NCBI GenBank assembly: GCA_024635735.1
Contig: JAGXII010000127.1
Coordinates: 1 to 11,992 of the forward strand
Length of the DNA: 11,992 nt
From: Christiangramia sp.
GTDB lineage: Bacteria; Bacteroidota; Bacteroidia; Flavobacteriales; Flavobacteriaceae
Reading direction: 5' to 3'
A program made the position numbers and the translations under genes. The notes beneath the pieces are model-generated. The model was not told where the DNA came from, did no database searches, and was given only the letters and a program-made list of their open reading frames with translations. Below are positions 7,260 to 11,992 of the stretch, piece by piece; position 1 is the first letter of the stretch, and every line of letters starts with the position of its first letter.

Positions 7260-7873
7260 GCCTCCTTATCTTCAGGATGCTTTGGAAAAGCCTTTTTATT
7301 AAATAGTAAAAGTATAGCCACTCCAACACTTATCGCGGAATCGGCTATATTGAAAACGGGTTCAAAAAATGTAAAATACTTTCCACCCCAGAAAGGAATC
7401 CAAGCCGGTAAATAACCCTTCCAGATAGGAAAATAAAGCATGTCTACCACCTTTCCGTGGAATAGAGAACTATATCCGCCTGCTTCAGGTAAAAAGCTCG
7501 CTACATGCCCGTAGCTGTCATCGAAGATAATTCCATAAAAAACAGAATCTATAATATTTCCAAAAGCACCGGCAAAAATAAGTGCAATAGAAACGATTAA
7601 AATCCTGGACCCATTCTTTTTAACTGAATCCCACAACCAATAACCTATTCCTACAATTGCGGCCAGTCTAAAAAGAGTTAATAAAAGTTTCCCATATTCA
7701 CCAGGAATCTTTGTCCCCCATGCCATTCCTTCATTCTCCACAAATAAAATCCTGAACCAGTCAAATACTTCTACTTCTTCTCCTAAAGCAAAATGGGTTT
7801 TTATGTAAATTTTGGAAATCTGATCGATTAAAAGAATCAGGATAATGACGATTCCAGCTTTTTTGAGAGACAT
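7256..7873 (-). CDS. lspA: Lipoprotein signal peptidase (signal peptidase II)
   Basis: LspA is the inner-membrane aspartyl protease that removes signal peptides from lipid-modified prolipoproteins. Hydrophobic segments lie at about 5-22, 64-81, 90-112 and 173-191. Conserved motifs are Asp17 in the first helix, VENEGMAWG at 45-53 (the NxGxAW motif), GNIID at 105-109, and the predicted catalytic pair Asp144 (KVVDML) and Asp178 (FNIADS). At 205 residues it is longer than the roughly 160-170 of proteobacteria. The extra residues lie at about 118-140 and 150-170, an insert I associate with Bacteroidetes homologues. A lysine-rich C-terminal tail closes it. It follows the secreted-protein gene by 39 bases and belongs to the ileS cluster; ileS and lspA are neighbours in many bacteria. 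Its stop overlaps the convergent response regulator. Confidence 0.97.
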   Translation of the reverse strand: MSLKKAGIVIILILLIDQISKIYIKTHFALGEEVEVFDWFRILFVENEGMAWGTKIPGEYGKLLLTLFRLAAIVGIGYWLWDSVKKNGSRILIVSIALIFAGAFGNIIDSVFYGIIFDDSYGHVASFLPEAGGYSSLFHGKVVDMLYFPIWKGYLPAWIPFWGGKYFTFFEPVFNIADSAISVGVAILLLFNKKAFPKHPEDKEA

Positions 7874-7898
7874 TTATCTAGTTTAATTGAAAACGGGT

Positions 7899-7906
7899 CA
7901 AAAATA
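7899..7906 (-). promoter_or_regulatory. Possible -7 promoter element for lspA
   Basis: On the minus strand, TATTTTTG in the 39-base gap before lspA is a perfect TAnnTTTG, placed to start a transcript about 20 bases before the lspA ATG. No matching -33 TTTG is visible at the usual distance, so this may be chance in AT-rich DNA. Confidence 0.2.
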
Positions 7907-7912
7907 CTAATA

Positions 7913-8539
7913 TTATTTAGTTTTTCGCACCATAATATCCCCATCTATAGTGGTGAGCCTTATAGGCTGCCTTCCGGTTAGAAATTCAGGCTTTGTAACT
8001 TTACCATGTCTGGATTCGGCATTGATGATACCGCCGAAAGTTTCCACCAGAATATCCCCTTTGAATGTATTGATAACAGCCGAACCGGAAAAATTCAACA
8101 ACTGGCAGTAACCCTGCTGCAAACCGGCATATACCGATTTATAATTTCCATTAGCCACCAGGGAAGCGATATTGGAATTGATTACCACTTCCATATTCTC
8201 AGGGATTTCGAGTTCAATTTCCAGTGAAAATACTTTGTGAGCGCTAAGCTTATCATATCCACCAGTAAGAATTTCAGGATATTCAGTGCTTAAAAGAAGT
8301 TGCCCGTTCCTAACTTCCGATTTTAGAATAATGTCATTATAATACTCACCTTCAGAGTGTGTAGCAATACTAATTTCTGAAGTCTCCACTGAATGAATAG
8401 TAATAAGGTAAACCTCATCGGAATCGATCTTAATTTCACCAATCTCATCGGCCAGTATAATCTCTTTGGTATCCCTCTGTGCAGAAACAATACCGGAAAA
8501 AAGAAATATTACAATTACAATATATCTACTGTACTTCAT
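7913..8539 (-). CDS. Secreted beta-rich protein, DUF4097/adhesin-head-like, unknown function
   Basis: I do not recognise a specific function. The 208-residue product starts with a clear signal peptide (residues 1-20, Lys/Arg then a hydrophobic Ile/Val/Phe core, cleavage near VSA-Q), so it is exported to the periplasm or surface; there is no lipobox cysteine. From about residue 110 the chain shows repeated short strands separated by Asn/Gly/Ser turns (INSNIASL, NGNYKSVYAG, INTFKGDILVETFGGIINAE, LTTIDGDIMVRK). This fits a right-handed beta-solenoid like DUF4097 or putative adhesin-head domains. The start at 8539 is chosen over an in-frame ATG at 8593 because it opens directly with the signal peptide and because the longer form would translate through the terminator at 8559-8590. 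It lies between the dksA-like gene and lspA. A surface or envelope-stress role is speculation. Confidence 0.75.
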   Translation of the reverse strand: MKYSRYIVIVIFLFSGIVSAQRDTKEIILADEIGEIKIDSDEVYLITIHSVETSEISIATHSEGEYYNDIILKSEVRNGQLLLSTEYPEILTGGYDKLSAHKVFSLEIELEIPENMEVVINSNIASLVANGNYKSVYAGLQQGYCQLLNFSGSAVINTFKGDILVETFGGIINAESRHGKVTKPEFLTGRQPIRLTTIDGDIMVRKTK

Positions 8540-8558
8540 CTTCAACTTTCTATCAACT

Positions 8559-8590
8559 AAAACGCCCCTCCATGATTCTGGAAGGGCGCT
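8559..8590 (-). terminator. Intrinsic terminator after the dksA-like gene
   Basis: On the minus strand the sequence folds into a stem of about 10 base pairs (arms at plus positions 8562-8571 and 8580-8589), GC-rich apart from two G-T wobbles, with an 8-base loop and then TTTT (8562-8559). This is a textbook Rho-independent terminator 24 bases after the dksA-like stop codon. It has no T-run in the plus direction, so it acts on the ileS-dksA transcript only. It separates those genes from the secreted protein and lspA, either fully or by partial read-through. Confidence 0.85.
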
Positions 8591-8613
8591 CAATATATAA
8601 ATTATTCAACTTA

Positions 8614-8997
8614 TTATCGCTGCAAATTCTTAGCTTCTATGCTTAGAGTCGCGTGAGGCACTAATAAAAGTCTTTCTTTGGCGATCAATTTTCCCGTCAC
8701 ACGGCAAATTCCATAAGTTTTATTTTCTATGCGCATAAGGGCATTCTTTAAGTCCCGAATAAATTTCTCCTGGCGAATGGCAAGCTGGGAATTGGCCTCC
8801 TTACTCATCGTTTCGCTTCCTTCCTCAAATGCCTTAAATGTGGGCGAAGTATCATCGGTACCATTATTCCCATCATTCTTGTAGGCATTTTGATAAATCT
8901 CTAATTGCTCCTGAGCTTTCTCTATTTTCTTTTTGATCAGAGCCTTAAACTCTGCCAGATCAGCATCACTGTAACGTTCTTTTACTTCTGTAGACAT
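8614..8997 (-). CDS. TraR/DksA-family transcription regulator with degenerate zinc finger
   Basis: This 127-residue protein has the DksA layout: a helical coiled-coil hairpin (about 10-90) and a C-terminal former zinc-finger region. DksA binds the RNA polymerase secondary channel and, with ppGpp, tunes rRNA and amino-acid promoters. The four zinc-ligand positions, spaced as in E. coli DksA (3, 18, 3), are Cys98, Thr101, Ser119 and Ala122, so only one cysteine remains and zinc binding should be lost. The surrounding pattern (YGIC, TGK.I..ERL, P.ATLSI) is intact, showing descent from a true finger. The coiled-coil tip (about 41-60) has several acidic residues (Asp48, Asp49) but not the exact DxxDxA of E. 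coli. The gene starts 3 bases after ileS and is followed by an intrinsic terminator. Family membership is firm; activity on polymerase is inferred. Confidence 0.92.
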   Translation of the reverse strand: MSTEVKERYSDADLAEFKALIKKKIEKAQEQLEIYQNAYKNDGNNGTDDTSPTFKAFEEGSETMSKEANSQLAIRQEKFIRDLKNALMRIENKTYGICRVTGKLIAKERLLLVPHATLSIEAKNLQR

Positions 8998-9000
8998 GGC

Positions 9001-11992
9001 TTAATGTTTTTTAATAAACAACTTAGTGGTAATATCGTCAAACTCAATCTCGGCACCTTCTTTTACCACCTCTGCAAATTCGAGAGTTGCAGTTAGCGTT
9101 TCGTTCTTAATATAGGTTATATTTTCGTTCACGGCATCCTCGACAATACCATCTTTTTGTAGGGTCACATCAATAGTATCGGTTACCTCATAACCAGAAT
9201 CCTTTCTTAAATTCTGAATTCTGTTAATCAATTCCCTTGCTACTCCTTCTTTTTTGAGCTCAGCGCTTATGCTAACGTCCAGAGCTACTGTTAAATTGCC
9301 ACTGCTGGCAACTAACCATCCTTCAATATCCTGAGAAGTGATCTCCACTTCTTCAGACGACAAATTAACTAAATTTCCGTTAATTTCTATCTCAATATTG
9401 CCTTCTCGTTCAATAGTGGCAATTTCTTCAGCACCAAATTCGTTTATCTTGCTGGATATCAACTTCATATCCTTACCGAATCTCGGACCAAGAACTCTAA
9501 AATTTGGTTTAATTTGTTTAACCAGTAGTCCTGAAGCATCATCGATAAGTTCCAGACTCTTAACGTTAACCTCAGATTTTATAAGATCCTCTACTGCGAG
9601 AATCTCATTCTTCTGTTCTTCGTCAAGCACCGGAATCATTACTCTTTGCAAAGGTTGACGCACTTTGATCATTTCCTTTTTACGAAGTGAAAGCACTAAA
9701 GAACAGATCGTTTGAGCCTTCTCCATCTTGTGTTCCAGTGATTTATCAACAAATTTTCGTGTATAAACCGGGAAATCAGCAGTGTGCACAGATTCTGATA
9801 AATCCTTACCTGTTGCTGCATTTAGATCCCTGAAAAGTCTGTCCATAAAAAATGGTGCAACCGGAGCTCCAAGCTTAGCTACGGTTTCCAGGCAGGAATA
9901 TAAGGTTTGATATGCTGAAATTTTATCTTTTTCGTAGTCGCCTTTCCAGAATCTTCTTCGGCTTAAGCGAACATACCAGTTGCTCAGATTCTCCTGAACA
10001 AATTCTGAAATCGCTCTGGTCGCTTTTGTAGGCTCATAATCTGCATAGAACTTATCCACTTTATCTACAAGCGTATGAAGTTCAGAAAGTATCCAGCGAT
10101 CTATCTCAGGCCGCTCATTAAGAGGTATATCCTCTTCAGAATAGGTAAACTCATCAATATTGGCGTATAGCGTAAAAAACGAATAGGTATTATAAAGTGT
10201 TCCAAAAAATTTACGCTGCACCTCTCCTATTCCTTCAATATCAAATTTGAGGTTATCCCATGGGTTTGCATTGGCAATCATATACCAGCGAGTGGCATCT
10301 GGCCCATAAACTGAAATAGTTTCAAATGGATCTGCCGCATTGCCAAGACGTTTAGACATTTTCTGTCCATTCTTGTCCAGCACAAGACCGTTTGAAACCA
10401 CATTTTTATAAGCAACGTCATCAAAGATCATCGTTGCAATAGCATGAAGTGTATAAAACCAGCCACGGGTTTGATCTACACCTTCCGCAATAAAATCGGC
10501 TTTACGCCATTTATTTTCTACTTTCTCTTTATTTTCAAAAGGATAATGCCATTGTGAATAAGGCATAGAGCCAGAATCGAACCAGACATCTATAAGATCG
10601 GCTTCCCGCTTCATTGGTTTTCCCGAATCGGAAACCAGCGTGATCTCATCCACCACATTTTTATGAAGGTCTACTTTATCATAGTTCTCATCGCTCATAA
10701 CTGAAGGATCAAAACCTTCAAAAATATCTTTATCCATGAAACCGGCCGTTACAGCTTTGTTCATTTCTTCTTTTAACTCAGCGATGGAACCGATGATCTT
10801 TGTCTCTTTCCTGTCCTCAGTTCTCCAGATAGGCAAAGGAATTCCCCAGTAACGGCTACGACTAAGGTTCCAGTCATTTGCATTGGCAAGCCAGTTTCCA
10901 AATCGCCCTTCACCGGTAGACTTAGGTTTCCAGTTAATTCCCTGGTTAAGTTCGTACATTCTATCCTTGAATTCGGTTACTTTAATGAACCATGAATCCA
11001 ATGGATAATACAATATAGGTTTATCTGTTCTCCAGCAGTTAGGATAGCTGTGAACATATTTTTCAACTTTAAAAGCCCTGTTTTCCTTCTTCAGCTTGAT
11101 AGCGATTTCTACATCTACAGATTTTTCCGGAGCCTCTCCATCATCGTAATATTCATTCTTTACATACTTACCGGCATATTCACCCATTTCAGGTCTGAAT
11201 TTACCCTGTAAGTCAACCAAAGGCACCAGATTATCATTTTCATCTTTCACCAGTAAAGCTGGCACCTCAGGAGTAGCCTGTTTAGCAACCATCGCATCAT
11301 CTGCACCAAATGTTGGTGAAGTATGTACAATCCCGGTACCGTCTTCTATAGTCACAAAATCTCCCGCGATTACACGGAAAGCATTTTCAGGATGCTCATA
11401 AGGCTGTGCAAATGGCAATAACTGCTCATACTTTATCTCCACAAGATCTTTTCCTTTGAAAGAAACCCCGATTAAGTATGGTATCTTTTTATCTTCTTTT
11501 GAATAGGAATTAAGATCTTCCTCAGATTCTGCTTTTCTAAATTTCTTATCGAATTGCTTTTCTGCCAGATCTTTGGCCACCACTATCGTGATTGGTTCAA
11601 AAGTGTACTGGTTAAAGGTTTTAACCGTAACATAATCGATCTTAAGCCCAACCGTAAGCGCTGTATTGGAAGGTAAAGTCCACGGAGTTGTGGTCCATGC
11701 GATGAAATATGCTCCCTCCAAACCTTCCTTAATAGGCGAGGCCGAAGTATCAGTAATTTTAAACATGGCAGTAACCGTAGTATCTGTCACATCCTGATAG
11801 GTGCCGGGCTGGTTAAGCTCATGAGAACTAAGCCCTGTTCCCGCTTTTGGTGAATAAGGCTGAATAGTGTAGCCTTTATAGATAAGATCTTTCTTATAAA
11901 TTTCGGAAAGCAGCCACCATACCGTTTCCATGTATTTGGATTTATAAGTGATATAAGGATCGCTCATATCCACCCAATAACCCATCTTCTTA
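9001..11992 (-). CDS. ileS: Isoleucyl-tRNA synthetase, type 2 (5' end outside window)
   Basis: This class I synthetase charges tRNA-Ile and edits mischarged valine. The window holds about 996 C-terminal residues; the frame is open to the right edge, and full-length relatives are about 1,130, so roughly 140 N-terminal residues with the HIGH motif are missing. The Met at 11985 is internal: it is preceded in frame by Lys codons and lies in the conserved G.WVDM...YITYKSKY block. Counting from that Met, the editing domain shows WTTTPWTLPSNTAL at 97-110 and GTGIVHTSPTFGADD near 216-230. WNLSRSRYWGIPLPIW at 372-387 follows, then EGVDQTRGWFYTL at 501-513, KMSKR at 542-546, and the anticodon-binding region around 630-760. 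The DQTRGWFYTL form and the DWNLSRSRYWG block match eukaryote-like type 2 enzymes rather than the type 1 (DQHRGWF) form. Dense motif conservation indicates a functional essential gene. The dksA-like gene follows after 3 bases. Confidence 0.97.
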   Translation of the reverse strand, partial: KKMGYWVDMSDPYITYKSKYMETVWWLLSEIYKKDLIYKGYTIQPYSPKAGTGLSSHELNQPGTYQDVTDTTVTAMFKITDTSASPIKEGLEGAYFIAWTTTPWTLPSNTALTVGLKIDYVTVKTFNQYTFEPITIVVAKDLAEKQFDKKFRKAESEEDLNSYSKEDKKIPYLIGVSFKGKDLVEIKYEQLLPFAQPYEHPENAFRVIAGDFVTIEDGTGIVHTSPTFGADDAMVAKQATPEVPALLVKDENDNLVPLVDLQGKFRPEMGEYAGKYVKNEYYDDGEAPEKSVDVEIAIKLKKENRAFKVEKYVHSYPNCWRTDKPILYYPLDSWFIKVTEFKDRMYELNQGINWKPKSTGEGRFGNWLANANDWNLSRSRYWGIPLPIWRTEDRKETKIIGSIAELKEEMNKAVTAGFMDKDIFEGFDPSVMSDENYDKVDLHKNVVDEITLVSDSGKPMKREADLIDVWFDSGSMPYSQWHYPFENKEKVENKWRKADFIAEGVDQTRGWFYTLHAIATMIFDDVAYKNVVSNGLVLDKNGQKMSKRLGNAADPFETISVYGPDATRWYMIANANPWDNLKFDIEGIGEVQRKFFGTLYNTYSFFTLYANIDEFTYSEEDIPLNERPEIDRWILSELHTLVDKVDKFYADYEPTKATRAISEFVQENLSNWYVRLSRRRFWKGDYEKDKISAYQTLYSCLETVAKLGAPVAPFFMDRLFRDLNAATGKDLSESVHTADFPVYTRKFVDKSLEHKMEKAQTICSLVLSLRKKEMIKVRQPLQRVMIPVLDEEQKNEILAVEDLIKSEVNVKSLELIDDASGLLVKQIKPNFRVLGPRFGKDMKLISSKINEFGAEEIATIEREGNIEIEINGNLVNLSSEEVEITSQDIEGWLVASSGNLTVALDVSISAELKKEGVARELINRIQNLRKDSGYEVTDTIDVTLQKDGIVEDAVNENITYIKNETLTATLEFAEVVKEGAEIEFDDITTKLFIKKH

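Noticed and set aside
7283..7300. AAAAGCCTTTTT as a terminator for the convergent genes
   Set aside because: The arms would leave a one-base loop, so no stable hairpin forms, and the site is inside the lspA coding sequence.
8540..8593. Longer start for the secreted protein at ATG 8593
   Set aside because: It would put a hydrophilic stretch before a clear signal peptide and translate through an intrinsic terminator.
11983..11985. ATG at 11985 as the true ileS start
   Set aside because: The frame is open upstream to the window edge (Lys-Lys precede it), and the residue lies within a conserved internal block of IleRS. The enzyme would lack its HIGH motif.
1..11992. Mobile elements, tRNA genes, CRISPR arrays or defence genes
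   Set aside because: No transposase, integrase, terminal inverted repeats, spaced direct repeats, tRNA-like cloverleaf or nuclease/toxin motifs were seen; gene content is conserved chromosomal.

Overview
The window looks like chromosomal housekeeping DNA from a marine member of the Flavobacteriaceae, probably close to Christiangramia (formerly Gramella) or Salegentibacter. The reasons are the low-GC coding style, the scarcity of Shine-Dalgarno sequences, promoter-like TTTG/TAnnTTTG elements, a long insert in LspA that I associate with Bacteroidetes, a type 2 isoleucyl-tRNA synthetase, and a DksA whose zinc finger has decayed. The genus is inferred from protein style and gene order, not from any search. 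No tRNA, rRNA, CRISPR array, insertion sequence or prophage is visible, and no gene-free stretch exceeds about 155 bases.

Positions 1-2319, minus strand: uvrC (nucleotide excision repair) is followed with no spacer by a secreted patatin-like phospholipase that runs off the left edge. Positions 2320-2472 are a short divergent promoter region. Positions 2473-5322, plus strand: a very tight four-gene operon of a RimB-like retropepsin-fold protease, the ATP-grasp ligase RimK, an AstE/AspA-family zinc hydrolase, and 5-formyltetrahydrofolate cyclo-ligase. The first three together look like a ligase, protease and deacylase module acting on peptide tails, with ribosomal protein S6 the textbook RimK target.

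Positions 5378-7259, plus strand: a two-component pair. The sensor histidine kinase (two PAS-like domains, a dimerisation/phosphoacceptor region and an ATPase domain) is split by a one-base frameshift exactly in its G1 ATP-binding box. It is followed by an intact single-domain response regulator. Positions 7256-11992, minus strand: ileS (5' end outside the window), a dksA-family gene, a good intrinsic terminator, a secreted protein with a beta-rich adhesin-like architecture, and lspA. This strand meets the response regulator tail to tail with a 4-base overlap.

The items most worth a second look are the kinase frameshift, the rimB-rimK-astE module as a possible reversible protein-tailing system, the DksA that has lost three of four zinc ligands, and the terminator inside the ileS-to-lspA cluster. 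I found no clear evidence of a wholly undescribed system. The rimB-rimK-astE trio is the closest candidate.
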